NCBI GenBank assembly: GCA_003248395.1
Contig: QFNA01000053.1
Location: 1-39,363, forward strand
DNA length: 39,363 bases
Direction: 5' to 3'
Source: Citromicrobium sp.
GTDB lineage: Bacteria; Pseudomonadota; Alphaproteobacteria; Sphingomonadales; Sphingomonadaceae
Shown here in pieces: positions 1 to 8,987 of this stretch. Every line of letters starts with the position of its first letter. Position 1 is the stretch's first letter. The notes beneath the pieces were generated by a model, which saw nothing but the letters and a program-made list of their open reading frames with translations, was not told the origin of the DNA and made no database searches. A program made the position numbers and the translations under genes.

Positions 1-618
1 CGAAAGGCGATCGGCGATTTCGCGTTCGAAGGGGAGCGATGCGAGGATATTTTCCCCGATGCTCCGTCCGTCGCGCAGCAGGAAGAAGCTGGCATAGAGC
101 CCGACGCCAAATCCGAGTACGATCCCGACAATGCTGCCGCCGAAGGCAATCGCCTGTTCGGCAATGAGACCGACGCTGTCTTCGGCGAGTTCCTGGAGCC
201 TCTGCTGGAAAATCTCGAAATCGCCCCAGCCGGAAGCCTGCAGCCATTGCTGGAGATTGGCGGGCAACACGCCCACGACTTCGCGAAACCATTCGGCTGC
301 ATCGATCTCGCCGTCCTGAAACTCGACAACCAGACCGGCGGCTTCATTGACGACCGCGCTGCCGATCAGGACTGCGGGCAGGATCACCGCCACGGTGATG
401 ACCAGCAATGTGGCGCTGGCCGCCTGATTTTCGCGGTGAGGATTGCGCCGCAGGAACCAGCGATAGAGCGGCTGGAACATAATGGCCGCAAGCGCTGCCC
501 ATAAAAGCGGCTGGAGAAACGGCAGGATGACGACGAGCAGTGCCGCCGTGACGAGGCCGAGAAAAAACAGGAACCCACCCTGCTCCAGTGCGCGATCCCG
601 GCGTTTCTCCTCCGTCAC
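1..618 (-). CDS. AI-2E/PerM family membrane transporter, C-terminus cut by window edge
   Basis: The frame is open for 206 codons from a GTG at 618 to the window edge, so only the N-terminal half is visible. It begins with a short charged stretch (TEEKRRDR), then two closely spaced hydrophobic segments (about residues 15-50), a third around residues 65-90, and a later one (about 165-185) ending in FFLLRDG. This layout is typical of the AI-2E/PerM exporter family, inner-membrane proteins with about eight helices whose substrate is usually unknown. The start lies 6 nt past the gyrB stop on the same strand, so cotranscription with gyrB is likely. The GTG is the first plausible start after gyrB; no strong ribosome site is visible. 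Family assignment is by sequence pattern only. Confidence 0.7.
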   Translation of the reverse strand, partial: MTEEKRRDRALEQGGFLFFLGLVTAALLVVILPFLQPLLWAALAAIMFQPLYRWFLRRNPHRENQAASATLLVITVAVILPAVLIGSAVVNEAAGLVVEFQDGEIDAAEWFREVVGVLPANLQQWLQASGWGDFEIFQQRLQELAEDSVGLIAEQAIAFGGSIVGIVLGFGVGLYASFFLLRDGRSIGENILASLPFEREIADRLS

Positions 619-624
619 CGGGAA

Positions 625-3049
625 TCAGACATCGAGATTCGCGACATTGAGCGCATTGGTCTGGATGAACTCGCGCCGTGGTTCGACGACGTCGCCCATC
701 AGCCGGGTGAATATCTCGTCGGTGACGTCGGCATCTTCGACCTTCACCTGCAACAGCGCGCGGTTGTCCGGATCGAGGGTCGTTTCCCAGAGCTGTTCGG
801 CATTCATTTCACCCAGACCCTTGTAGCGCTGGATCTTCTGGCCCTTGCGGCCTGCCGCCATGACCGTTTCCAGCAATTGCGTGGGCAGCGTGATGGCGTC
901 GTCGGCGAGCAGCGGTGTCTCGACATCCGTATCCTCGCCTTCGAGATCGTCGGCCGACTCGTCCGTGCCGCTGCGCACGAGGCGCACGGGGGCTGCATAG
1001 ACTTCGGCATGTTCGGCTGCGATGCGGTGCAGCTTGCGCGCCTCCGCGCTTTCGAGAAAGGCGGGGTCGATTTCGTGCACGTCGGTGACGCCGCGCCACA
1101 GGCGGCTCAGGCGCACGATGCCGTCGGCACCCGTTTCCGCCGCCCACTTTGCCTCCGGATCGCCCATCTGAAGATGGGCGGCGGCGCGGTCGAGTGCCAC
1201 CTCGCGGCTTTGTCCTTCGGGATCGAGCGCCCCGGCGAGCGCCAGCGCCTCGATCAGGTCGGTTTTGTACTTGCGCGGGACGAATCCGAGCAGATTGCGC
1301 ATCCGCAAACCGTGTTCGACCAGTGTGTTGAGCCCGTTGCCGGGGATCGCACCTTCGCGTGTTTCCAGCACACGGCCGTGCAGGCCCTGATCGATCAGAT
1401 AGCGGTCATAGGCCGGCTGGTCCTTGAGGTAGACTTCACTTTTCCCGCGCGTGACCTTGTAAAGCGGCGGCTGCGCGATGAACAGGTGCCCAGCCTTGAC
1501 GATTTCGGGCATCTGGCGGTGGAAGAACGTCAGCAGCAGCGTGCGGATATGCGCCCCGTCGACATCGGCGTCGGTCATGATGACGATCTTGTGGTAACGC
1601 AGCTTTTCCAAGTCGAATTCATCGCGCAGGCCCGTGCCCATCGCCTGGATCAGCGTGCCGACTTCTTTGGAAGATATGATCCGGTCGAAGCGCGCGCGTT
1701 CGACATTCAGAATCTTGCCCTTCAGCGGCAGGATGGCTTGCGTCTTGCGGTCTCGGCCCTGCTTTGCAGAACCGCCTGCCGAATCGCCCTCGACCAGGAA
1801 GAGTTCGCAATTGGCCGGGTTGCGGTCCTGGCAATCGGCGAGCTTGCCCGGCAGGCTGGCGATGCTCATGGCACCCTTGCGGCTCATTTCGCGTGCGCGG
1901 CGTGCCGCTTCGCGCGCCGCGGCGGCATCGATCACCTTCTGGATGATGGCCTTGGCTTCGTTGGGATTCTCTTCGAGCCATTCGCCCATTTTCTCGCCCA
2001 TCAGGCTTTCCAGCGGCTGGCGGACTTCGCTGCTGACCAGCTTGTCCTTCGTTTGCGAGGAGAATTTGGGATCGGGCAGCTTGACCGACACGATGGCGGT
2101 GAGGCCTTCGCGCATGTCCTCGCCGGAAAGCGACACCTTTTCCTTCTTCATCAGGCCGGAGGCCGAGGCGTAATTGTTGAGCGTGCGCGTCAACGCGGCA
2201 CGAAATGCCGCCAGATGCGTCCCGCCGTCGCGCTGCGGGATGTTATTGGTGAAGCACAGCACGTTCTCGTAATAGGAATCGTTCCACTCGAGAGCGACGT
2301 CGATCGCAATGCCAATCGTGTTCGAGCGGGTCTTCATGCCTCTTGTCGCGCAGTAGTATGCGCACGCCCGAATTGAGGAAGGCGAGTTCGCGGTAACGAT
2401 GCTCGAGCTTCTCGAAATCGAATTCGATCACGTTCTTGAACGTGTCTTCGCTCGCCTTGAAAGTGACGCGCGTACCTTTCTTGAAGCCATCTTCATCGGG
2501 ATTTTGGTCGACCTTGGGCGCGTCGCCCTTCACTTCGAGCGAATTGACTGCATCGCCATGCTCGAAGCGCATCCAGTGCACCTTGCCATCGCGCCAGATG
2601 GTCAATTCGAGCCATTCCGATAATGCGTTGACGACCGATACCCCCACGCCGTGGAGCCCGCCCGAGACCTTGTAGGCGTTGTCGTCGCTGGTATTTTCGA
2701 ACTTTCCGCCCGCATGCAACTGGGTCATGATGACCTCGGCCGCCGACACGCCTTCTTCCTTGTGCATGTCGACCGGGATGCCGCGGCCGTTGTCCTCCAC
2801 GCTCACCGATCCGTCAGCGTTCAGTTCAATCAGCACCAGGTCGCAGTGGCCGGCCAACGCCTCGTCGATGGCGTTATCGGACACTTCGAAAACCATGTGG
2901 TGCAGGCCCGACCCGTCGTCGGTGTCGCCGATATACATGCCCGGACGCTTGCGCACCGCGTCGAGGCCCTTCAGCACCTTAATCGAATCCGCGCCGTAAC
3001 CGGGTTTTTTGGGCGCTGCTGCGCCTGCATTTTCAGGGGTATCGTCCAT
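625..3049 (-). pseudogene. gyrB: DNA gyrase subunit B, interrupted by an internal deletion and frameshift
   Basis: GyrB is the ATPase subunit of DNA gyrase, which introduces negative supercoils. The N-terminal part (3049 to about 2340) carries the GHKL motifs DNAIDEALAGH, EDNGRGIPV and GGLHGVGVSVVNALSE. The C-terminal part (about 2337 to 625) carries the transducer start (VALEWNDSYYEN, FTNNIPQRDGGTH), the TOPRIM motifs EGDSAGGS and MTDADVDGAHIR, and the terminal QRYKGLGEMN. The halves are in different frames and meet near 2338-2345, just after RDKRHE. Compared with E. coli GyrB, about 31-32 codons are absent there (the HYEGGI..YLN region). The frame arithmetic needs a loss of 3n+2 nt, so about 95 nt. 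Reading on from the N-terminal half gives a stop near 2243. Gyrase is essential, so this is probably an assembly error, but as read the gene is broken. Start 3049 (MDDT) is preferred; 3055 (MGMDD) is possible. Confidence 0.93.
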
Positions 3050-3083
3050 GCCCATTATATAGGCGCGAAGCCGCGGAAATCCA
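3050..3083 (-). promoter_or_regulatory. Candidate gyrB promoter
   Basis: On the minus strand a perfect TATAAT lies at 3059-3054, only a few bases before the two candidate gyrB start codons. A weak TTGGAT-like -35 sits about 19 nt upstream. If the hexamer is used, transcription would begin at or next to the ATG at 3049, giving a leaderless or nearly leaderless message. No Shine-Dalgarno sequence is visible before either ATG, which fits this. The -35 match is poor. Confidence 0.35.
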
Positions 3084-3179
3084 AAGTTTACCGGCGCTTT
3101 TTCCCCACAGTTCGGCTCTTGGGCCGGTTTCACCTGATACCGGTTGATTTTCGTCCTCTGCCCGCCCATCCCATCTTTC

Positions 3180-4565
3180 ATGCTTTCGGTGCTCGATATC
3201 TTCCGGATCGGGATCGGTCCGTCGTCATCGCACACGGTCGGACCGATGCGGATCGCACGCAGTTTCGTACGCTCGCTTGCCAAGTCCGGAAAGCTGGGCA
3301 CGGTGTCGAGGATCAGCGTCGAACTGCAGGGTTCGCTGGCACTGACCGGTGTGGGACATGGCACGGTCGACGCCTCGATTCTCGGCCTCATGGGCTTCGC
3401 GCCGGACAGGACTTGCCCCGACGAGGCTGCCCGTGCGCTGGCAGAGGTCCGCAACACCAGACGCATTTCGCTGTGCGGCAAACACGAGATCGCTTTCGAT
3501 CCTGCTGCCGATATCGATCTCGCCGGCCACATCATTCCCGAACTCCATCCCAACGGCATGAAACTGACCGCAAGCGACGATGCGGGCGGCGTGCTGGCGG
3601 AAAAGACCTATTATTCGACTGGGGGCGGTTTTGTCGCGTCCGAGGCCCAGTTGAAGCGCAAGCCCAAGGACGATCGGATCAACACTGGCACGCAGGTGCC
3701 GCATGATTTCGGCTCCGCAGCTGAACTGCTTGCGGAATGCGAGGCTACCGGACTGTCGATTGCCGAACTGATCCTTGCCAATGAGGATGCCTTTCGCTCG
3801 CGCGAAAAAACGATCGAGGGGATCGACCGCGTCGCGCAGGCCATGGACCAGTGCATCGACCGCGGTCTCGAGCAGCGCGGCATCCTGCCCGGCGGGCTGA
3901 AAGTCGCGCGCCGGGCACCCGATCTGTGGGACAAGCTGGCTGCCAATCCGCAATCGAACGAGCGCGAGCAATTGTTCGACTGGCTCAACTGCTTTGCCAT
4001 GGCGGTCAATGAAGAGAATGCTGCCGGTGGCCGGGTCGTCACGGCCCCCACCAATGGCGCTGCGGGCATCATCCCTGCGGTCATCCGGTTCTACTGCCGT
4101 ACCGCAGAGGAGAAGCCATGCCTTGAGAGTCGCCGTACTTTCCTGCTGACCGCAGGTGCAATCGGCCTGCTCTACAAGCAACGCGCGAGCATCTCTGGCG
4201 CAGAAATGGGGTGCCAGGGCGAAGTGGGTGTCGCCTGTTCGATGGCGGCCGGCGGACTGACTGCGCTGTGGAACGGGACGCCGGCGCAGATCGCCAGTGC
4301 GGCGGAGATCGGGATGGAGCACAATCTCGGTCTCACATGCGACCCGGTGGGCGGCCTGGTGCAGGTGCCCTGCATCGAACGCAACGCCATCGGCGCGGTC
4401 AAGGCAGTCAACGCCGCGCGTCTTGCGCTGCATCGCACGGGGGCGGAAACGCTGGTGACGCTCGATCAGGTCATTGAAACCATGCGCCAGACCGGCCTCG
4501 ACATGAGTAACAAGTACAAGGAAACGAGCCAGGGTGGGCTGGCGGTCAACGTGATCGAATGCTGA
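3180..4565 (+). CDS. sdaA: L-serine ammonia-lyase (iron-sulfur, single-chain type)
   Basis: This enzyme deaminates L-serine to pyruvate and ammonia in the cytoplasm using an oxygen-labile 4Fe-4S cluster. The 461-residue product matches E. coli SdaA (454) over its full length: an N-terminal beta domain beginning LDIFRIGIGPSSSHTVGPM, then an alpha domain with FAMAVNEENAAGGRVVTAPTNGA (shortened here to its core), SGAEMGCQGEVGVACSMAA and GMEHNLGLTCDPVGG. The conserved cysteines that ligate the cluster are in the latter two blocks and in VPCIERNA. The ATG at 3180 is chosen because family members start MxSxxDxF; an ATG at 3144 is less likely. It is divergent from gyrB, and its last codons overlap the next gene's start by 7 nt, implying translational coupling. 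Confidence 0.95.
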   Translation: MLSVLDIFRIGIGPSSSHTVGPMRIARSFVRSLAKSGKLGTVSRISVELQGSLALTGVGHGTVDASILGLMGFAPDRTCPDEAARALAEVRNTRRISLCGKHEIAFDPAADIDLAGHIIPELHPNGMKLTASDDAGGVLAEKTYYSTGGGFVASEAQLKRKPKDDRINTGTQVPHDFGSAAELLAECEATGLSIAELILANEDAFRSREKTIEGIDRVAQAMDQCIDRGLEQRGILPGGLKVARRAPDLWDKLAANPQSNEREQLFDWLNCFAMAVNEENAAGGRVVTAPTNGAAGIIPAVIRFYCRTAEEKPCLESRRTFLLTAGAIGLLYKQRASISGAEMGCQGEVGVACSMAAGGLTALWNGTPAQIASAAEIGMEHNLGLTCDPVGGLVQVPCIERNAIGAVKAVNAARLALHRTGAETLVTLDQVIETMRQTGLDMSNKYKETSQGGLAVNVIEC

Positions 4566-5254
4566 CCCTGCTTGCCGTTGTCCTGGTCGTTTCCGGGGCG
4601 CTGGTGGTCGGAGCGGCATGGGGGATTTACGGCAGGTTCGGGACAAGGCTCGAAGGATTTCTCGTCGCGCTTGCGGGCGGGGCGCTGCTCGTGTCGGTCA
4701 CCACCGAACTCATCCAGCCGTCGATCGAGAAGGCGAGTCTCTTGCATGCGCTGCTGGGCGTGGGAATCGGAGCCTGCATCTTCGCTGCGGTGGACTATCT
4801 GATCGACGAGCGGTGGGGATCGGACAATGGCGGCGGGCTGCTGGCAGCCATAACGCTTGATGGTATCCCGGAGAACCTCGCCCTCGGGGTGGCGTTGATT
4901 GGGGCGGGCGCGCCCGAAGTGGCGGCGCTCGCCGGATCGATCCTGCTGTCCAATCTGCCTGAGGCCGCTGGCGGCGCGAAAGCCATGGCGGTCCAGGGCC
5001 GGTCGAAAGGCCGGATCATGCTGCTCTGGATCGCCACGGCGGCCATTCTCGCGCTGGCGGCGATTGCCGGCAACCTGCTGCTGACGGGCGTCGGAGAAGG
5101 CACGCTGGCGGTGATCCGCTGTGTCGCTGCGGGGGCCGTAGTGGCGAGCCTCGCAACCGAAGTCTTCCCCAGCGCCTATCGGGAGGACAGCCATCTTGCG
5201 GGTGTCGCGACCGCCATCGGCGTGATCCTCGCCTTCGTGCTGGCGAGCATCTGA
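4559..5254 (+). CDS. ZIP-family-type metal permease
   Basis: The product is 231 residues and almost entirely hydrophobic, with about seven or eight predicted helices. A central TLDGIPENLALGVALIG motif in helix IV corresponds to the HxxPEG-type metal-binding helix of ZIP zinc/divalent cation transporters, and a second helix has LLSNLPEAAGGA, again like ZIP helix V. The usual histidine of helix IV is replaced by Asp (DGIPEN), so metal specificity cannot be stated. Start and stop overlap with sdaA in ATGCTGA, so both are probably translated from one message. A functional link to the Fe-S serine lyase is only suggested by position. Confidence 0.75.
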   Translation: MLTLLAVVLVVSGALVVGAAWGIYGRFGTRLEGFLVALAGGALLVSVTTELIQPSIEKASLLHALLGVGIGACIFAAVDYLIDERWGSDNGGGLLAAITLDGIPENLALGVALIGAGAPEVAALAGSILLSNLPEAAGGAKAMAVQGRSKGRIMLLWIATAAILALAAIAGNLLLTGVGEGTLAVIRCVAAGAVVASLATEVFPSAYREDSHLAGVATAIGVILAFVLASI

Positions 5255-5331
5255 GTTTGGTTAAGGCGCTCTAAACTTCGAGCGGATTTTGTCGTTTCCG
5301 TCCAATGCCCGGCGTGGTTTGCGGACTAGCG

Positions 5332-5769
5332 ATGTCCACCGGAGCAAGAGCCGGGAGGGGCCGGGTGGAACGCAGGGGATCTGAACGCATGCCCGCACGC
5401 GGCAGCGTCGATTGCGCTGTCGACATGGTCGTGCGTCGCAGCGAACTCGCCGATATGTCGAGCAGCGGCTGTCGTCTTGTGTTCGGCGAAGACGAGCCTG
5501 TGGCAGGCGCGCCGGTCGAGATCATGCTGCTTCGCGGGGTGACCGTGCGCGGCGAGGTGCGCTGGATCGACGGGGATGCGATCGGCATCGCCTTCGACGA
5601 ACCCGTCGGACAGGCGGCATTGCGCTATTTCACCCTGACCGAGCAGGGAATGCCCGCCGATCTCACACCCCGCGACCGGTTCGGTCGCAGCTTGCCGCCA
5701 CTCGGTGGCCGACGGGCGGGTCAGGGCGCGAGCACGGTGTCGCGCGCCGACGAGTCGGTTTCCGGATAG
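5332..5769 (+). CDS. PilZ domain protein
   Basis: This small cytoplasmic protein (145 residues) has the two signatures of the PilZ c-di-GMP binding domain: an arginine-rich ERRGSER (RxxxR type) near residue 15 and DMSSSG (DxSxxG) near residue 42, followed by beta-strand-rich sequence and a GEVRWIDGDAIGIAF block typical of the barrel. The tail after about residue 105 is polar and probably disordered. Start 5332 has a GGA about 8 nt upstream; 5305 is an alternative. The last 49 nt overlap the 3' end of nadB on the opposite strand. A diguanylate cyclase-like gene lies at 19.2-20.3 kb, but no direct partner is adjacent. Confidence 0.75.
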   Translation: MSTGARAGRGRVERRGSERMPARGSVDCAVDMVVRRSELADMSSSGCRLVFGEDEPVAGAPVEIMLLRGVTVRGEVRWIDGDAIGIAFDEPVGQAALRYFTLTEQGMPADLTPRDRFGRSLPPLGGRRAGQGASTVSRADESVSG

Positions 5770-7307
5770 TCGAGGATGAAATGCAGCCCGCGGCTCTCGT
5801 GACGCTTGAGCGCGCTCTGCACGATCAGATCGGCGCATTCGAGCAGATTGCGCAGCTCGATCAAATCGGTGGTCACGCGGAAATGGCCGTAATAGTCCTC
5901 CACCTCGCCGCGTAGCAGCCGAATGCGGTGGGCGGCACGCTCGAGCCGCTTGGTCGTGCGCACGATGCCGACATAGTTCCACATGAAGCGGCGGATTTCG
6001 GTCCAGTTCTGCTTGATCACCACCTCTTCGTCCGAATCGGTGACGCGGCTGGCATCCCACGGAAGGATTTCGGGCGGATCGTCGAGCCGGTCCCACTTCG
6101 CGAGAATGTCCCGCGCCGCCGCCTCGCCAAAAACGAAGCACTCGAGGAGGCTGTTCGACGCGAGCCGGTTGGCCCCGTGCAGCCCGCTCTCGGTGCACTC
6201 GCCGGCGGCCCACAGGCCGGGCAGGTCGGTCCGCGCATCGAGATCGATCTTTACCCCGCCGCACGTGTAATGCTGCGCCGGCACGACCGGGATCGGTCCC
6301 GCGGTCATGTCGATGCCGAGCCCGAGCAGTTTGTCGTGAATGGTCGGGAAGTGTGCCTTCACGAATTCCGGTGACTGGTGGCTGATGTCGAGATGGACGT
6401 AGTCGAGACCGTACCGTTTGATCTGGTCGTCATTGGCGCGCGCCACGATGTCGCGCGGTGCCAGTTCGATCCGCTCTGGATCGTAGCGTTCCATGTAACG
6501 CTCCCCGGTCACCGGATTGAACAGGCGCCCCCCTTCGCCGCGGACTGCTTCGGTGATGAGGAAGTTCTTGACCTCCAGATTATAGAGGCAGGTCGGGTGG
6601 AACTGCATCATTTCCATGTTCGAAACGCGTGCGCCGGCACGCCACGCCATGGCGATGCCATCGCCGGTCGCACCGCGTGGGGCCGTGGAAAAAAGATACA
6701 CGCGGCCCGCTCCGCCTGCTGCCATGACCGTGGCACGGGCCACATGTGCAACGACTTCGCCGCTATGCTCGTCGAGTGCATAGGCACCCCAGACGCGCCC
6801 CGAGCCGGAGTAGCTGGCCTGGTGGCGGCCAGTAATCAGGTCAATACAGCTTTGGCCGGGTAGCAGGGTGATGTTGGGGTTTTCCTCTGCAGCCTTGAGG
6901 AGGGCAGCCTGGACGGCCCAGCCGGTTGCGTCGTTCACATGGACGATCCGCCGATGCGAATGCCCGCCTTCCCGTGTCAGGTGGAGATCGCCCTCCTCGC
7001 GGTTGAAGGGCACGCCAAGCTCGCAGAGCCGGTCGATTGCGGCGGGAGCACGTTCGATCACGAACTCGACCGTCTCGCGGTCGTTAAGGCCCGCGCCTGC
7101 GATCATCGTGTCGCGCACGTGGTTTTCGAACGTATCGCCAGCGTCAAGCACGGCCGCGATGCCGCCCTGTGCCCAGGCGGTCGAACCGCTTTTCAGGTCG
7201 CCTTTCGCCAGCACCAGCACCTTGCGCGTTTGCGCTAGTGCGAGCGCTGCGGTCAGCCCGGCCGCACCCGAACCGATGATAAGCACATCGTGTTGTTTCG
7301 TTGTCAT
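5721..7307 (-). CDS. nadB: L-aspartate oxidase
   Basis: NadB oxidises L-aspartate to iminoaspartate with FAD, the first step of de novo NAD synthesis. The 528-residue product has the N-terminal dinucleotide fold (VLIIGSGAAGLTAALA), STAWAQGGIAA, the substrate-site block HPTCLYN and RGEGG, APRDIVARA, HYTCGGV and GLHGANRLASNSLLE, then the C-terminal helical domain with MWNYVGIVRTTKRLE. These are in the order and spacing of E. coli NadB (540). Start 7307 (MTTKQHDVLIIG) is chosen because family members begin just before the FAD motif; an in-frame ATG at 7358 would add 17 unlikely residues. No nadA or nadC is adjacent. The 3' end overlaps the PilZ gene on the other strand. Confidence 0.95.
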   Translation of the reverse strand: MTTKQHDVLIIGSGAAGLTAALALAQTRKVLVLAKGDLKSGSTAWAQGGIAAVLDAGDTFENHVRDTMIAGAGLNDRETVEFVIERAPAAIDRLCELGVPFNREEGDLHLTREGGHSHRRIVHVNDATGWAVQAALLKAAEENPNITLLPGQSCIDLITGRHQASYSGSGRVWGAYALDEHSGEVVAHVARATVMAAGGAGRVYLFSTAPRGATGDGIAMAWRAGARVSNMEMMQFHPTCLYNLEVKNFLITEAVRGEGGRLFNPVTGERYMERYDPERIELAPRDIVARANDDQIKRYGLDYVHLDISHQSPEFVKAHFPTIHDKLLGLGIDMTAGPIPVVPAQHYTCGGVKIDLDARTDLPGLWAAGECTESGLHGANRLASNSLLECFVFGEAAARDILAKWDRLDDPPEILPWDASRVTDSDEEVVIKQNWTEIRRFMWNYVGIVRTTKRLERAAHRIRLLRGEVEDYYGHFRVTTDLIELRNLLECADLIVQSALKRHESRGLHFILDYPETDSSARDTVLAP

Positions 7308-7436
7308 GACCGGCTCATGCCGCCCCCATCGCCACGCGGCAAGCACGGAACGCTTCACCGATATTTAGACTCGTTTGGCCGGACGGAAGAGTAGGAACGC
7401 GACTCGCCGGGGGATGACTGCGGAGGGTCGCACTAT

Positions 7437-7625
7437 ATGAAACTAGCCTATTTCGCCTGTGCCATCGGGCGACACAAGATCGATGAGAAGGGCGTCAAGC
7501 ATATCCACGGGGCCGATGTCGGGCGTTGTCGCCATTGTCGCACGCCACTCGAACAGGTCGATACGCAGATGTGGGAAGTGCAGCGGGTCAAGGACGCCGG
7601 ATTGCGATCGCGCCACTTCCTGTAA
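7437..7625 (+). CDS. Small conserved-type protein with CxxC motif
   Basis: The 62-residue product has an N-terminal LAYFACAIGRHK and a central CRHC, so Cys8, His13, Cys31 and Cys34 could form a small zinc site. It somewhat resembles short DUF1660-like proteins with the same Cys-His-CxxC layout. The ATG at 7437 is well supported by GGAGGG at 7422-7427, nine bases upstream. It is divergent from nadB and convergent with the ABC ATPase gene. No function can be assigned. Confidence 0.6.
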   Translation: MKLAYFACAIGRHKIDEKGVKHIHGADVGRCRHCRTPLEQVDTQMWEVQRVKDAGLRSRHFL

Positions 7626-7655
7626 CGGTAAACTAGGCTTGCATCCCGGCGCGGC

Positions 7656-8594
7656 TCAGCCGGCGCCGGTCAGCTGCACGAACACATCTTCCAGATCGGC
7701 TTCGCGCGTCGTCACATCCTCGATCGCATAGCCATGGCCCTGGACCAACGCTAGCACCTGCCCCGCGCTGGCCTTGTCGCGATCGTAGGTGATGTCCAGC
7801 CGCCGTGGTTCGACGACCTCGGCCTTCAGAAACGCGTCTTCCATGATCGGCCCGCCGAGGTCCTTGTCCACCGTGACCGAAACGATCTTTTCGCGCGCCA
7901 TGCCGACGAGTTCGCGGGTGGGCTTGTTGGCGATCAGTTCGCCATGATTGATGATGGCGATGCGGTCGCAAAGCTGCTCGGCTTCCTCGAGATAATGCGT
8001 GGTCAGCACGACCGTGACGCCTTCGGCATTGAGCTCGCCCACCAGTTCCCAGAGCTGGCGTCGTAATTCGACGTCGACCCCTGCGGTCGGCTCGTCGAGC
8101 ACGAGGATTGGCGGCGAATGGACCATTGCCTTGGCAATCAGCAGCCGGCGCTTCATCCCGCCCGACAGCGTCCGTGCATAGGCATCGCGCTTTTCGGCAA
8201 GATGGACCGCGGCGAGTAGGGCTTCGCTGCGCCGGTCGCGCGCCGGGATCCCGTAGAACCCGCCCTGATTCTCCAGCACCTCGTAGGGCGTAAAGAAGGG
8301 ATCGAAAACGATTTCCTGCGGCACGATCCCGATGCTGCGTTTCGCATTGCGCGGGTTGACGTCGATGTCGAAACCCCAGATTTCGGCGCTGCCGCTGGTC
8401 TTGCGCACGAGGCCGGCAAGGATGTTGATCAGCGTCGACTTGCCCGCGCCATTGGGGCCGAGCAAGCCGAAGACCCCGCCTTCGGGTACTTCGAAACTGA
8501 CGCCCTTCAATGCCAGCTTGCCCTCATCGTCCTTGCCGCTCGGCGCGTAGCGTTTGACGAGATTGTCGATCCGGATGGCTGGGGGATTGGTCAT
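7656..8594 (-). CDS. ABC-2 type transporter ATP-binding protein, YadG-like
   Basis: This is the ATPase subunit of an ABC exporter. Walker A (GPNGAGKST) is near residue 44, the Q-loop follows (VPQEIVFDPFFTPYE), then signature LSGGMKRRL, Walker B ILVLDEPTAGVD and the switch histidine in TTHYLEEAE. The 312 residues and details such as NAKRSIGIVPQE and GVDVELRR match E. coli YadG (308) along its length, with a C-terminal 70-residue extension ending in LEDVFVQL. No permease gene is adjacent: both neighbours are on the opposite strand, so the membrane partner must lie elsewhere. Substrate unknown. Confidence 0.88.
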   Translation of the reverse strand: MTNPPAIRIDNLVKRYAPSGKDDEGKLALKGVSFEVPEGGVFGLLGPNGAGKSTLINILAGLVRKTSGSAEIWGFDIDVNPRNAKRSIGIVPQEIVFDPFFTPYEVLENQGGFYGIPARDRRSEALLAAVHLAEKRDAYARTLSGGMKRRLLIAKAMVHSPPILVLDEPTAGVDVELRRQLWELVGELNAEGVTVVLTTHYLEEAEQLCDRIAIINHGELIANKPTRELVGMAREKIVSVTVDKDLGGPIMEDAFLKAEVVEPRRLDITYDRDKASAGQVLALVQGHGYAIEDVTTREADLEDVFVQLTGAG

Positions 8595-8648
8595 GCGCGT
8601 GCCCTATCCGCTTGAGGCCGGCATAAAAACCCATTATCGGCGCGTTGC

Positions 8649-8933
8649 ATGAGCCTGCCTCCGCCAGAACTTTCCCGTGTGACGACCCGCCGCGTGTGGT
8701 GCGACGGTGCAACCGACATCCGCACCGGCCTGAATTACAAGCCTGCGGCGCTCGGCCATCCCAAGGTCTATCTCGAGATTGATAGCTTCCACGGCTATGT
8801 CGACTGCGGTTATTGCGACCGCCGCTTCGTCCTCGAAGGCGGTCCGGCCGACGGCGTCGACCAGGCTGCGCTGCAGGACATTCCCGCCGGCGAGGGCATG
8901 CCGGGCGAATTCGAGATACCGCCTGCCGCGTGA
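8649..8933 (+). CDS. CHCC-type zinc-finger protein
   Basis: This 94-residue protein matches the zf-CHCC family, related to the NDUFS6 zinc subunit of complex I. It has VWCDG, GHPKVYLEI and VDCGYCDRRFVL, supplying Cys, His, Cys and Cys ligands in the expected spacing. The C-terminal 25 residues are acidic and proline-rich. It is divergent from the YadG-like ATPase gene, with 54 nt between the start codons. The bacterial family has no settled function. Confidence 0.8.
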   Translation: MSLPPPELSRVTTRRVWCDGATDIRTGLNYKPAALGHPKVYLEIDSFHGYVDCGYCDRRFVLEGGPADGVDQAALQDIPAGEGMPGEFEIPPAA

Positions 8934-8987
8934 CCTGTTTTTCCGGCAGAGGATGACGCGCCGCTCGCTCGTCCCTACATAGCCGGA

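Noticed and set aside
877..2376. 499-codon plus-strand ORF opposite gyrB
   Set aside because: It mirrors gyrB codons, has a His/Arg/Asp-rich composition typical of antisense frames in high-GC DNA, and matches no family.
3100..3115. DnaA-box-like TTCCCCACA upstream of gyrB, suggesting an origin
   Set aside because: A single 7/9 match with no cluster, no AT-rich unwinding region and no dnaA or dnaN nearby.
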